From: Belliella baltica DSM 15883
GTDB lineage: Bacteria; Bacteroidota; Bacteroidia; Cytophagales; Cyclobacteriaceae
NCBI RefSeq assembly: GCF_000265405.1
Contig: NC_018010.1
Location: 620,001-684,000, forward strand
Reading direction: 5' to 3'
DNA: 64,000 nt
Part shown: positions 1 through 8,800 of the stretch, in pieces
Numbering within the stretch: position 1 is the first letter of the stretch
Layout of the letters: each line of letters opens with the position of its first letter
Program-made: the position numbers and the translations under genes
The notes under the pieces: generated by a model
What the model saw: the letters and a program-made list of their open reading frames with translations, nothing else
What the model was told of the DNA's origin: nothing
Databases searched by the model: none

Positions 1-690
1 AAATGGGACAAAGTAAGATCATTGATTGAAAAGTATCTTGGTAACTTAACTGGAGTAAATATTCAGGTATTTGAACCAAATGAAGCGGTAAAAGAAATTT
101 TGAAACAACAGGAGTCAAATAAAGAAGTCAAATTAACTCCCGCAAGAGCGATGCTACTTTATTCCATGTATTATTATGAATCATTAGGAGAAAATGCAAG
201 TTTATTTGTGGCAAACAAGTTGGCTTACTTTCTTCAAAGGCTGGGTGAAAAGAGTTTGAAAAATCTAAAATTTAAAGCTTATCACTATGGACCATATGCT
301 GTGCAGGTGGAACATTTGTTACATAATGTAAATGGTAAATACCTGAAAGGTTTAGAGCAGATGAATGCTAAAGCATTTGAGCCGCTTGAACTGCAATATG
401 ACAAGTTGATGGAAGTAAGCGATTATGTGAAGAAAGAATTGAGCTCGGAACAGAGAACAAGGCTTTCTAATTTGGTAAAACTAATTGATGGTTTTCAGTC
501 TGCGCTTTCGTTAGAAATCCTAGCAACTGTAGATTTTATAAAAAAAGATAATCCAGGAATAACCCAAGAAGACATTGTAAATACCATTAACAATTGGTCC
601 AATAGAAAAGGAAAATTATTCCAAGAAAAATATATACAAATAGCAAACAATCATTTGCAAAACTACAGCAGGCGACTTGAAATCTCATGA
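1..690 (+). CDS. darG: DarG-type antitoxin, C-terminal part (5' end outside window)
   Basis: The frame is open from the first base, so this is the 3' part of a longer gene. The visible residues resemble the C-terminal region of DarG, the macrodomain ADP-ribosylglycohydrolase antitoxin of DarTG modules: a W-x3-R-x-L-I-E start, VFEPNEA, TPARAMLL, then NKLAYFLQRLGE and the YHYGPYA motif. In known DarTG systems DarG removes ADP-ribose that the toxin DarT attaches to DNA, and its C-terminal domain also binds DarT. The macrodomain and any darT would lie upstream of base 1. A TTG at 22 is only an apparent start. The assignment rests on remembered motif similarity; without the macrodomain it could also be a stand-alone relative of this domain. 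Confidence 0.68.
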   Translation, partial: KWDKVRSLIEKYLGNLTGVNIQVFEPNEAVKEILKQQESNKEVKLTPARAMLLYSMYYYESLGENASLFVANKLAYFLQRLGEKSLKNLKFKAYHYGPYAVQVEHLLHNVNGKYLKGLEQMNAKAFEPLELQYDKLMEVSDYVKKELSSEQRTRLSNLVKLIDGFQSALSLEILATVDFIKKDNPGITQEDIVNTINNWSNRKGKLFQEKYIQIANNHLQNYSRRLEIS

Positions 691-1047
691 TTTGAAATTC
701 CTTTGTGTGGTTAGCTACTTCTATTGTAATCGAACACTGAATTAATTATACTTAAATACTTTTAAGCATAACTAGGAGTCCTTTTACCTTTAATAAATTC
801 TGTTTATAATCTTCACCCTAAAGAATTTATAATCGATAACAGAAGGCATTTCTGATATTTCCCTGCTCTTCATGTGTTTTATCTATTAAAAATACCCTGT
901 AGTTGGTATTTTTTTAGTGGAAGGGATTTATTAGGTTTAAATCCTTATGCATTGATACGCCTAGTTAGTCTATGTTTTAGGATTGACTATGGAACTATAA
1001 AATAAACTGAAGTAAAAAATTATACTGTAAAACCTAACAATCTAATT
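691..1047. other. intergenic region, 357 bp
   Basis: AT-rich spacer between the darG-like gene and the next lipoprotein gene. Apart from one terminator-like hairpin near 888-915 I see no coding frame or repeat in it. A promoter for the downstream gene is presumably here, but no clear TTTG/TAnnTTTG pair is visible. Confidence 0.5.
888..915 (+). terminator. terminator-like hairpin
   Basis: AAAAATACC (888-896) pairs with GGTATTTTT (905-913) around an 8-nt loop and runs into a T tract. The stem resembles the larger palindrome at 57401-57438. It lies about 200 bp after the darG-like stop, so its target is uncertain. Confidence 0.45.
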
Positions 1048-1923
1048 ATGAATACAAGATTATCATTTTTGGTCGTCATCGCTTTAATTTTGTTTTCTTG
1101 TGAATCAAAAAAACTTAAAAGTGAAGCTGAAAAACAAACAAAATCATTTTTTTCAGCATTAAAAGAAGGTAATGAGACAAAAATGAAGGAGTTATATAGC
1201 GACTTTACGAAATTTGATAGTTACTTTAAATCAGATTCTGTAAATATCAGTACCGTAAATTATAAAGACAACATTGTTACCGTATCTGCGCGCAATAGGT
1301 TTACAAATGGTTTTGGGAAACTAACAGAAAAAGACATTTTTTTATTTTTTAAACAAGATTCTGTAGGACAACTTAAATTGTTTGATTCAAAAGGTTTGAC
1401 GGGATTTGACGAAAAAGATGAATATATTTTTGGGGTTGGAACTGGTTGCCTTAATACAGCAATTGACACTACAGATCAACAAATTTTAAAAGCTATAAAA
1501 AAAGCTGAAAAGGTAATGGTTGGCAAAGCATTAGATGTTTGGATAGAACTTAAAAAAGATATTGTAGTTTCAGATTGGAGTTGGGAGTCGGGTTACCAAG
1601 GTTCTGCTTCTGGAAAAGGAATAGTTAAAAATAATTCTACTTTTTCTGTACCAAGTTTAAAATATAAAATAACTTACAAAACAAATTCTGGAGATGAAAT
1701 AACTTCAGACAATGGTTATGTTACTTATGATTTATTTCAAGCAGGAGAAAGTAAATCATTTACCTTTTATACAAGCTATGTCGGAAACGCATCAAGAGCA
1801 TCGATTGAACTTTTATTTGATGATGATACAATTTTTAAATATTTGGTTAATAAAGAATGGACTGGAAATGAATGTGATGATTATTTCACAGAAAATCCAG
1901 ATAAGCTAAGTGAACTTGAATAA
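1048..1923 (+). CDS. putative lipoprotein of unknown function
   Basis: A 291-aa protein starting at ATG 1048. The N-terminus is a lipoprotein signal: one Lys/Arg region, a hydrophobic run, then LFSC as lipobox with Cys at about residue 18, so the mature protein is probably anchored in the envelope. The first 100 residues (KSFFSALKEGNETKMKELY) look like a small alpha+beta fold of the NTF2/SnoaL kind, and the C-terminal half is beta-rich. I do not recognise a named family. It stands alone between accessory genes and is strongly AT-rich, which fits acquired DNA. Confidence 0.6.
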   Translation: MNTRLSFLVVIALILFSCESKKLKSEAEKQTKSFFSALKEGNETKMKELYSDFTKFDSYFKSDSVNISTVNYKDNIVTVSARNRFTNGFGKLTEKDIFLFFKQDSVGQLKLFDSKGLTGFDEKDEYIFGVGTGCLNTAIDTTDQQILKAIKKAEKVMVGKALDVWIELKKDIVVSDWSWESGYQGSASGKGIVKNNSTFSVPSLKYKITYKTNSGDEITSDNGYVTYDLFQAGESKSFTFYTSYVGNASRASIELLFDDDTIFKYLVNKEWTGNECDDYFTENPDKLSELE

Positions 1924-2127
1924 AGTTATTTTAGGAAATTGTTTAACAATCATAAACTTTGGTTATTTAGTTTAGGGTATTCTGAACTTAGTTTTCATTG
2001 AATAAGAAGGATTTATGAGGTTCAGTAGCTCGATAACTTTCACGACAATTCATGTCACAGATTAATATTCCCCACCATATTTTGGTGTTTTTTGACTAAA
2101 TTGTTATCTCAGAAAACTACTAAAGCT

Positions 2128-2328
2128 ATGAACAGATATGTTGTCAATAATGAAGCTCAGGCAAATGGAGATCATGAAGTACACAAATCGGGATGTGCCT
2201 TTTTCCCATCTTCGTACCAAGACCTAGGGAATCACAGTTCCTGCAGATCAGCAATTGTTGAAGCCAAAAAAATTTATTCAAAATCTGATGGTTGCTTTCA
2301 TTGTAGTTCAGATTGTCATACTCGGTAA
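2128..2328 (+). CDS. small Cys-rich conserved protein
   Basis: I choose ATG 2128 (66 aa, MNRYVVNNEAQ) rather than the upstream TTG at 2092, because the conserved part begins there. The sequence resembles a small Bacteroidota family with the pattern NGDHEVH, then a Cys followed by a proline-rich turn, LGxxSSC, AVxEAKK and a terminal C-x2-C-x4-C-like cluster (CFHCSSDCHT). Four Cys and several His residues suggest metal or disulfide chemistry, but the function is unknown to me. A hairpin terminator follows directly. Confidence 0.6.
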   Translation: MNRYVVNNEAQANGDHEVHKSGCAFFPSSYQDLGNHSSCRSAIVEAKKIYSKSDGCFHCSSDCHTR

Positions 2329-2333
2329 GTTTA

Positions 2334-2359
2334 AGGGGAGGTTAGCGTCTCCCCTATTT
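2334..2359 (+). terminator. hairpin terminator
   Basis: AGGGGAG (2334-2340) pairs exactly with CTCCCCT (2349-2355) around an 8-nt loop, followed by ATTTG. It lies 5 bp after the stop of the small Cys-rich gene. The T tract is short. Confidence 0.6.
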
Positions 2360-2388
2360 GTATTCCACTAAATCCAAATTTATTTAAT

Positions 2389-2823
2389 ATGCTTAATATC
2401 GATTTTTCTAAAATCTCTACTGAGGTTTGGTTAACAATCCTACTTTTGCTTTTTGCAACTGTCATCCCAGGATTTCTATTTTTTTTTATTTATGATCAGT
2501 ATCTATTTCTAAATCTAGATACTACAAAACTGATATTTTTAAGTTTTGCTATCACTAGTCCATTGTGGGTCATAAACTCTTTGATCTATTTAGTCTTAGA
2601 AACAAAACTTCACGATGAAGTACCGACCGATCTTCTAAAAATCTGTAGCATGGCAGGCAGTACATTTGCTATTTTTATAATTTACTGTGTTATTATTTTA
2701 AATATTTTCTTTGATTTCTCCATCTTAGAAAACCTTTATTTGGTCCTTTTTTTACAATTATTAGTTTTTGTCTTCATCTGGGCGATTGAGCATAAACAAT
2801 TTAAAAAAGCATCTACAGACTAA
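2389..2823 (+). CDS. small integral membrane protein, unknown function
   Basis: A 144-aa protein from ATG 2389. It has four clearly hydrophobic segments (about residues 13-38, 43-67, 83-107 and 113-134) with short polar links, so an inner-membrane protein is likely. There is no signal peptide with a cleavage motif and no recognisable catalytic motif. It follows the terminator after the Cys-rich gene and precedes another orphan gene on the same strand, in an AT-rich accessory stretch. I do not recognise the family. Confidence 0.5.
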   Translation: MLNIDFSKISTEVWLTILLLLFATVIPGFLFFFIYDQYLFLNLDTTKLIFLSFAITSPLWVINSLIYLVLETKLHDEVPTDLLKICSMAGSTFAIFIIYCVIILNIFFDFSILENLYLVLFLQLLVFVFIWAIEHKQFKKASTD

Positions 2824-2944
2824 CATAGAAAGTATGCTCTTAATGTCTCCATAGGGGTAAAAGAATACTTTTCAAACCTGATTTAATTGGTCAAATAATA
2901 TCAATTACCTTAAAATAAACATCTAATCAATTCTTTATTAAATT

Positions 2945-3460
2945 ATGCTACCAATATACCCTTTCAATGATCACCTTCATAATTTTGCTGTTTGGACAGC
3001 TGCAAGAGCTACCTTGAGAAACTTTAGTACTGTTAAGAACATCAAAACAGCAATTGAAAAATCTGAACTTAAGTACTTTACACAAAATTTCCCTAAAGAT
3101 CTTTCTCAGGATAATTTCGATTTGTTCCATAGGACATGTGCGACGAAGCTTATATCAGATTTAAAAGAATTAACTGATAAAAAAGTGAGTTACGGCAGAG
3201 CATCAAAAATTATTGCTATTTATTTAAAAACTGCTGTGGTTCTTCCTGAAAATGGAAAAGGGGAAATCTGTGAAGTAATCCATCCTCCCATAGATCGGAT
3301 TTTACTTAAAAGACTTTATAAGGAAACTAAAGACAATTATTTCAAAGATATTAATTGGACGACAATGGATTTTAAAGATTATTGGGGCTTAGTTTCTCAT
3401 ATTCGTTCTAATTATGGTTTCTTTAATTGGAAGTTAGAGACGTATTGGACTCCAGCTTAA
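2945..3460 (+). CDS. hypothetical protein (HNFAVWTAARA motif)
   Basis: A 171-aa soluble protein starting at ATG 2945. The N-terminal FNDHLHNFAVWTAARATLRN block recalls a small uncharacterised family found in scattered bacterial accessory regions, often with a similar HNxAxWxAxRA pattern. The rest is predicted mostly helical, with no signal peptide or membrane segment. It is isolated between orphan genes with about 120 bp upstream and 60 bp downstream. Function is unknown; an accessory or defence-island role would be guesswork from position alone. Confidence 0.55.
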   Translation: MLPIYPFNDHLHNFAVWTAARATLRNFSTVKNIKTAIEKSELKYFTQNFPKDLSQDNFDLFHRTCATKLISDLKELTDKKVSYGRASKIIAIYLKTAVVLPENGKGEICEVIHPPIDRILLKRLYKETKDNYFKDINWTTMDFKDYWGLVSHIRSNYGFFNWKLETYWTPA

Positions 3461-3521
3461 ATTTATAAATAGTAAGGCAAATGCTTGTATCAGAAATACA
3501 ATGGATCCTAAGGCGTGAATT

Positions 3522-3809
3522 ATGAAAACATATAGAGAACAAATTATAGATACGATCAATGAGCTGTGGGAGGCTCGAATCAAAGTATTTGGTCTTCTCG
3601 TTTCGATGGCTATGTCTAATGACTATAAAGAGTTAGACGAGGCTTTTGAAATTGGGGAAGTTTTTAAATTTCACTATGCGCATTTTGAAGACCTTGACGA
3701 TGTCAATATTCAAAAGATGATCAGCTTGTGTAAAAGTATGGATGAAACGATCAATAGCTTATTGAATCTCAATGGGATTGATAAAGAGGAAGTGGATATT
3801 GATTGTTGA
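3522..3809 (+). CDS. small acidic hypothetical protein
   Basis: A 95-aa frame from ATG 3522 to a TGA at 3807. The product is helical and acidic, with no signal peptide or membrane segment (MKTYREQIIDTINELWEARI at the start; acidic tail EEVDIDC). It follows the preceding hypothetical gene by 61 bp on the same strand and may be co-transcribed. I do not recognise a family. Confidence 0.45.
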   Translation: MKTYREQIIDTINELWEARIKVFGLLVSMAMSNDYKELDEAFEIGEVFKFHYAHFEDLDDVNIQKMISLCKSMDETINSLLNLNGIDKEEVDIDC

Positions 3810-4026
3810 TTGACTTTATTTTTTTATCCTTTAAAACCAATGTTGGCGGTTTTCAATCTTATTTAATTTTGAAGGATTAGGGGGGTATTAGATTGATAAT
3901 TGTTATTTCTTCGTCTTCCTTTTTCAACTAAAAAGCTTCTAAAACTTATCCATGAAAAAAACACAAATATGTAACAAACTAAGAGCCTTAGTTCAATAGC
4001 TTTCGTTATTTAATTGTGACCAATAA

Positions 4027-4269
4027 GTGGTCAAAGATATTTTGGGGATGCTATCAGATCCTTGGTTTATTTTGATTTCATTGACGTTTTGGGGGTTATT
4101 TAAATTTTTAAAAAATAAATTGTACAAATTAAATTTTGAAAGGAGGAAAAAAATGAAAAATAAAATTAAAAATTCAACAAATAAATTAAATAATATAATA
4201 GGTTTCACCTCCGGAATGATGACAATCCTAGGTGTAAATGGTTCTGGTTCTACTCGGTTGGCAAAATAG
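4027..4269 (+). CDS. possible short membrane peptide gene with an unusual strong SD inside
   Basis: An open frame of 80 codons from a GTG at 4027, with one hydrophobic segment (about residues 11-29) and then a very Lys-rich stretch. Within it, AGGAGG (4140-4145) lies 8 nt before an in-frame ATG at 4153. That is a textbook Shine-Dalgarno site, which is rare in Bacteroidota and suggests foreign origin or a 38-codon ORF starting at 4153. The 3' end of the frame overlaps the structured RNA candidate from 4232. It may be non-coding; an overlapping antisense frame at 3993-4358 looks worse. Confidence 0.3.
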   Translation: MVKDILGMLSDPWFILISLTFWGLFKFLKNKLYKLNFERRKKMKNKIKNSTNKLNNIIGFTSGMMTILGVNGSGSTRLAK

Positions 4270-4338
4270 TAGAAATCCAGTTTACACTTTGAAATAATCA
4301 AGAATTGATAGCTGGTGGTTCGATACCACCCCAACCGA
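4232..4338 (+). ncRNA. structured RNA candidate: tRNA-like 3' domain with pseudoknot
   Basis: Pairings seen by eye: GTGTAAA (4232-4238) with TTTACAC (4281-4287), CTGG (4244-4247) with CCAG (4277-4280), and TTCTACT (4248-4254) with AGTAGAA (4268-4274) make an 18-bp interrupted helix. Its loop, CGGTTGG (4255-4261), is exactly complementary to CCAACCG (4331-4337). Between them lie ATCAA-GAA-TTGAT (4297-4309) and a perfect tRNA T-arm, GGTGG-TTCGATA-CCACC (4314-4330), ending directly before the acceptor-like strand. Read as a tRNA, 4255-4338 gives an 84-nt class II shape with a good acceptor, T-arm and variable arm, but no proper D-arm or anticodon loop. It is therefore either a decayed tRNA or a different pseudoknotted RNA. 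A strong terminator follows. Confidence 0.4.
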
Positions 4339-4347
4339 CTTTTAAGT

Positions 4348-4377
4348 AAGCCTCTCAAATTTATTGAGAGGCTTTTC
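4348..4377 (+). terminator. strong rho-independent terminator
   Basis: AAGCCTCTCAA (4348-4358) pairs with TTGAGAGGCTT (4364-4374), an 11-bp perfect stem with a 5-nt loop and a T-rich tail. It lies 9 nt after the tRNA-like element, as expected for a small RNA transcription unit. Confidence 0.8.
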
Positions 4378-4412
4378 TTTTTACTTCTTTTTTGACATCT
4401 GACGATAAAAAA

Positions 4413-4470
4413 TGCCCCCCATCTGGTGATTCAAATTGACCCCCGGCTGGTGATGTAAATTGACCCCCGT
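4413..4470. repeat. 24-bp direct repeats, IS21-like terminus remnant
   Basis: Two adjacent 24-bp units (4423-4446 and 4447-4470) share CTGGTGAT and AAATTGACCCCCG and differ at three positions. A partial unit with a C run (GCCCCCC) precedes them at 4414-4420. IS21-family elements carry multiple direct repeats of this kind at their ends, and the motif resembles Bacteroidota IS21 ends that I remember. No istA or istB gene is adjacent, so this would be a solo end left by deletion or an unfinished event. Confidence 0.4.
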
Positions 4471-4854
4471 CAAAAGTTATTTTTTTGGAATGGAGTAAGA
4501 GGATATTTTGAAGTACAGTTTGTCTCGAAGCTCGGGATTGACACCTCTGATTAAAGGGTTTAGTTTTTTAGCGGATTCTTGACTTAACTGTTCGAATTGT
4601 GCCACTCTTTTCGGTCTAAATGTGCCAATAAGGACAATGAAATTTTTGAAATGCTTGAATATTAAGTATTGATTTGCGTTAAGCCTCTTGTTTCTCACAA
4701 AAAAGAACTCTGATAATTTTTTCCAATAATGAACATTAGCAAGGTTTTTTTGATAATATCACTTAGTTTTATCGAATAACTTAAAGAAAAATAACGATTG
4801 ATGATTCTAAGGGGTTAATAGCTTATATGGTCTAGTATTCAGTAGGTTATTGAT
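4471..4854. other. gene-poor region with a doubtful minus-strand frame
   Basis: No convincing gene. A minus-strand open frame at 4477-4698 (73 codons; ends GVNPELRDKLYFKISSYSIP) has protein-like composition and might be a gene remnant linked to the IS21-like end, but it lacks a recognisable family and an upstream start context. The remainder up to the lipoprotein stop is AT-rich with no visible structure. Confidence 0.3.
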
Positions 4855-5811
4855 CTATTTGAATTTGATTGCTTTGGGAATTTGGTCTAAGGCATCGATA
4901 TTATTGTAGATAATTTCATTGATGAATTTTTTCTTACCTGACTCAGTTACATTGACTTCTACAGCAAAGATTCCTTGGCCAAAACCCTTTTCTATTTTAT
5001 TTTCGGCAGACATATAACTTCCCGCAGATCTTGGTACTAAGTAAAAATATCCATCTAAATTCTTTCCGAGGTGTTCATTTATAAAATTTTTGAGCTTTTC
5101 GGGGTCTTCTAATGGAACATCTCTTAGGTTGAGCATGGCCATTCCTAGCTTTTGGTTGTTGTAAATAATTCCTTGCTCTGTAATCCAGGAGCCAAAGATG
5201 CTGATGTTAACATCCAGATTGAGTTTATCATCATTTTTATAAATCAGTGTCCAAGGAAGATACCACTTGGCATCGGGAATCTTTGCTTTGGCGTAATTGA
5301 GCTCCAATTCTTCCAATTGCAATTGGAAAAGGGAGTTATTGATTAAATTATAAAGACTTGCTTCATCTTCTGCGATGCTGAATACCATACGCATAGCCAT
5401 AGTTTCATTTTTATTTTTTGGAGTATAATATCGCTTCACTTCTACTCCTTCAAACTGTATATCTTGTGGATCAAGACTGCCCAAAGAGGATGGTTTACTG
5501 TAAAAAAACATATTACTTTTCAGCTGCTTATAGCTTACTGTGTATTTATTCTGATCTCTTTTGATCAATGCTTTGATTCCATCGATTGCAAGTGGCAGTC
5601 CTTTTCCCAGAATAGTGGCTGTTACCAATCCTCTACTTCTCACCTCTTGAGCAGGAAGCTTAGACAAATCCAGTGGTTTACTCCTTTCAATAATTATGGA
5701 CTCCAAACGATCTCCTGATGTCTTATTAGATCTTGGAATACTCAGACATGAGCACGATAGTATTGTAAAAGTTAAAATAAAAAGTTTCGAACTGACAAAA
5801 TAGCTTTTCAT
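4855..5811 (-). CDS. putative lipoprotein, last gene of the caspase operon
   Basis: I take the ATG at 5811 (MKSYFVSSKLF, 318 aa), which leaves an 11-bp gap to the upstream gene; the longer frame from 5838 would overlap it. The N-terminus is a signal sequence ending in ILSCSC, so lipidation at one of the two Cys is likely. The mature part is alpha/beta with several amphipathic strands and no family I recognise. Residues such as FGSWITEQGIIYNNQKLG and DGYFYLVPRSAG could belong to a C2-like or beta-sandwich fold. It is encoded directly after the propeller-caspase protein and is presumably part of the same envelope function. Confidence 0.6.
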   Translation of the reverse strand: MKSYFVSSKLFILTFTILSCSCLSIPRSNKTSGDRLESIIIERSKPLDLSKLPAQEVRSRGLVTATILGKGLPLAIDGIKALIKRDQNKYTVSYKQLKSNMFFYSKPSSLGSLDPQDIQFEGVEVKRYYTPKNKNETMAMRMVFSIAEDEASLYNLINNSLFQLQLEELELNYAKAKIPDAKWYLPWTLIYKNDDKLNLDVNISIFGSWITEQGIIYNNQKLGMAMLNLRDVPLEDPEKLKNFINEHLGKNLDGYFYLVPRSAGSYMSAENKIEKGFGQGIFAVEVNVTESGKKKFINEIIYNNIDALDQIPKAIKFK

Positions 5812-5822
5812 ATTGAGATACA

Positions 5823-8800
5823 TTACCAAATTTTCCAATCTAATTCCATATTGATTTTTCTACTTGTGGGTTTTTGTAAACCATTAGAAAGCTCTAACAC
5901 CCGCTCTCCTACTAAGTCTTTGAGTTGAGAAACATTCATTTCTGGATATTCTTGCATCAATTCCAGGATACTGTAAGTAAACAATCCATTTGCCAGTGAG
6001 CTCTTTTCCAAAGCAAACTCTGTCCCAGCTGAAGCAGAAATAATTGTGGCTCCTGTCCCTTTATTTAGGTTTGCAAAAAGCTCCTGCATCAATTCAAATG
6101 TGTTTTTACTTCCAAGTTTTGGTTTTTTCAAACTGACCGAAGTTGAACCTTTCATACCTTCAGTTTTTTTGAACTGCTGGATTTCCTCCAACTCCTCTTT
6201 ATCGACTTCTCCACTATGGCATGCATCAATCAACATCAGTTTTTTCCTTGCTGGGATCATATCCAAAAGTGCCTCAAACTCTTCAAATGGAATCCCAAGT
6301 TGATCTGGTTGATCAAAATCAATTTGGTGTGTCGCAAGATAATAATCGAAATCATCGTTAAGAAGTCCATGTCCTGAGAAAGAAATGATCACCTGATCTT
6401 CCACATTTGTCTGAGCCAAAAGTACTTTTATTTTTTCCAAGGCTTTTACATTCACTGCTTCATCAAAGAGTGTATCTATAATGGCATTTTCTCCATAAAT
6501 ATCTTTAAAGGCCAAAGCTAAGTCCCTTATATCCTTTGCAGCATAATTCAGGTTATAATTATTCTGAACGTAGCGATCTACTCCTAATCCGATGTAATAT
6601 AGTTTAGGCTTATAAGGTTCTTGAGGAATAAAATAGGTCGTTATGCTTGGTCTGTTAGAGGTAATACCATCGCTATTGGATGCTGCAATTCTAATTGTAT
6701 TTATCCCTTCGCTCAAAAGGATATCTTCTTTGATTTGAATGGTTTCTTGTGTTGTATTACTTATCGTTTTCCCATTTTGACCAAAAATAGGAACTTCGTT
6801 AATCCAAATATTATAAGAAGTAATGGGTAAGACCTCATCGATGGCTTCAAAAACTAAAGAAATTTCTTTTTTATCATAGCTCCTTTCAAGATCTGACACA
6901 AAATAAACTTGTGGAAGACTGATTTCACCTTCTAGTTTCCGTTCGTCAATTTTCAGTCTATTCAACCTTTTTTTGTATGCATGATAATATGCGTCAGCTA
7001 AGTTTTTGTCATATTCAGGGACTGATGAAATCAATAAATCAGGCCTGTTATACTTTACATCATACTGGTCAAAAGAATAAATAGCATTTCCGTCTTTGAA
7101 GTAAATGGCATCGCTGATATTTGTTGATCCAGAATAATAGCCATCATCTCTGTAAAATAAATATCCCTCGTTCGACATCATTACAGCATGAAAGATATTT
7201 TCCTTAGATTTATTATTCAAAATCAAACTACCACGGTTGTCAAAATTTACCAAAGAGTAATTTTGATAATGTTCTATTGTTCTTATTTTTCCTTCTCGAG
7301 TACCTTCCCAAATTGACGTACTTTCCAAAGAATTAATATCCATGATATGAACTAGTCCATTATCGTCACCCACTAAAAATGAATTTGAATCATAGCTATG
7401 AAAGAGTTTATCTATGCTGCCTTCAAAGCGAGCTTTGAAGATTTCCTTTGTATTGATATCCATTCGAGATAGTTCTCCATAATGGCTTTGAAAGTATAGC
7501 TTATCCTTAATCAAAATAGGGCTTTCGGCCAAAAAAGTCTCGATTATAAAATTCTCTTTAAGTTTCCCAGAATTTCCATCATATCTCTCAAAATTATCAA
7601 GACGATTTTTTTCAAATGTTCCATACAATACGGTTTTGTCAGCATCTTCGGAACCAATAACCAAAAGATCGTCTGTTTCATCAAACTCAACCAATTTGAG
7701 GTATTTAAAGCCCTCACCCTCAACTTGATTTTTTGTAAACAAAATCTCCTGAGTTGCAAGATCTAGAACTTGAAATTCCCCTAAATAATCCCATAGTACA
7801 ATTTTGGATTCATCCTTATTGAAATTAATGCTGTAAGTTTTCTCAACATCAAGAGTAAAAAGCTCCTTACTTCCATCTGAATTAAAAAAGCGAATAAGAT
7901 TTGAATAAATTATAATGAAATATTGGCCAGAAGGTGAAAACATAAAATTAGGACTACTCCCTCCTCTTGTTTTTGAGGTTATTTCGCGCTCATAAGTTCC
8001 TCTCAACCAATCAAAAATTTTAATTTTATTGGGATAGCCAATATGAATTTGTCCATTATTAGGATTGAATTTTCCGTTTGCATTAATAATTCCATTTTTG
8101 ATATTTTTTAAAGAGGTTTTCCTTTGGTAATCAAAACTTTCAACAAAGCCATTGGAATAAAGAAATGCCAATTCATTTGTAATCGTATTATTAGCAATCG
8201 AATTAGGTATTGGAGCGTAGGACATGGTCTGTAAGCCAAACTCTTTTATCACTTCAGGGTTCGAAAGGTCGGAAATATTATACTTATATAAGGATGCGAT
8301 CCTTTTCTCAGATTCTTCGACAGTTAAAAAATTACTGTTGTCTAAAAACAAAGCATGGGTTTTATGCTTTGTTTCCCAGATTATCTCTTCCTTCTGAAGA
8401 TCAATCAAATGCAATACGTCATTTGAATTTGCCACTAAAAGGTATTTTTCATCTGGAGAGAGATCAAATGTTTCTTGTGTATAAATATTTCTTCGCGGAT
8501 CTGAAGGATATGGTATTCTGAAAATTGGATTTTCGATATCATTGAGTTTGTATGCAAGAATTGCGTCGTTTCCATAAATCAAAACAGCGTCTCTCTTTTT
8601 ACTGTAAGCTAAACCAAAGACTGCTTTCTGTTCAGGATAGAACCACTTTGAAAAAAATCCTGTATTTAAGTTTAAATAATAAAGAATCCCATAGATGTCG
8701 GAGAAAATTGCCAAATTCTCATTGGCTAATGTAATATGTCTTAGATTTAAACCTCTCTCCAATCCAGAATATGCAAGTCTTGATATTGGGTACTCCTTTT

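Noticed and set aside
1712..1909. Second frame inside the lipoprotein gene at 1048-1923
   Set aside because: Out-of-frame shadow in AT-rich sequence, without a start context.
4255..4338. Ordinary functional tRNA gene
   Set aside because: Acceptor and T-arm fit, but there is no D-arm with GG in the loop, no T at position 8 and no anticodon stem-loop with a proper TNNN context.
3993..4358. 121-codon minus-strand ORF
   Set aside because: It lies opposite the small SD-preceded ORF and the structured RNA, and its apparent N-terminus is the complement of the T-arm and acceptor strand.
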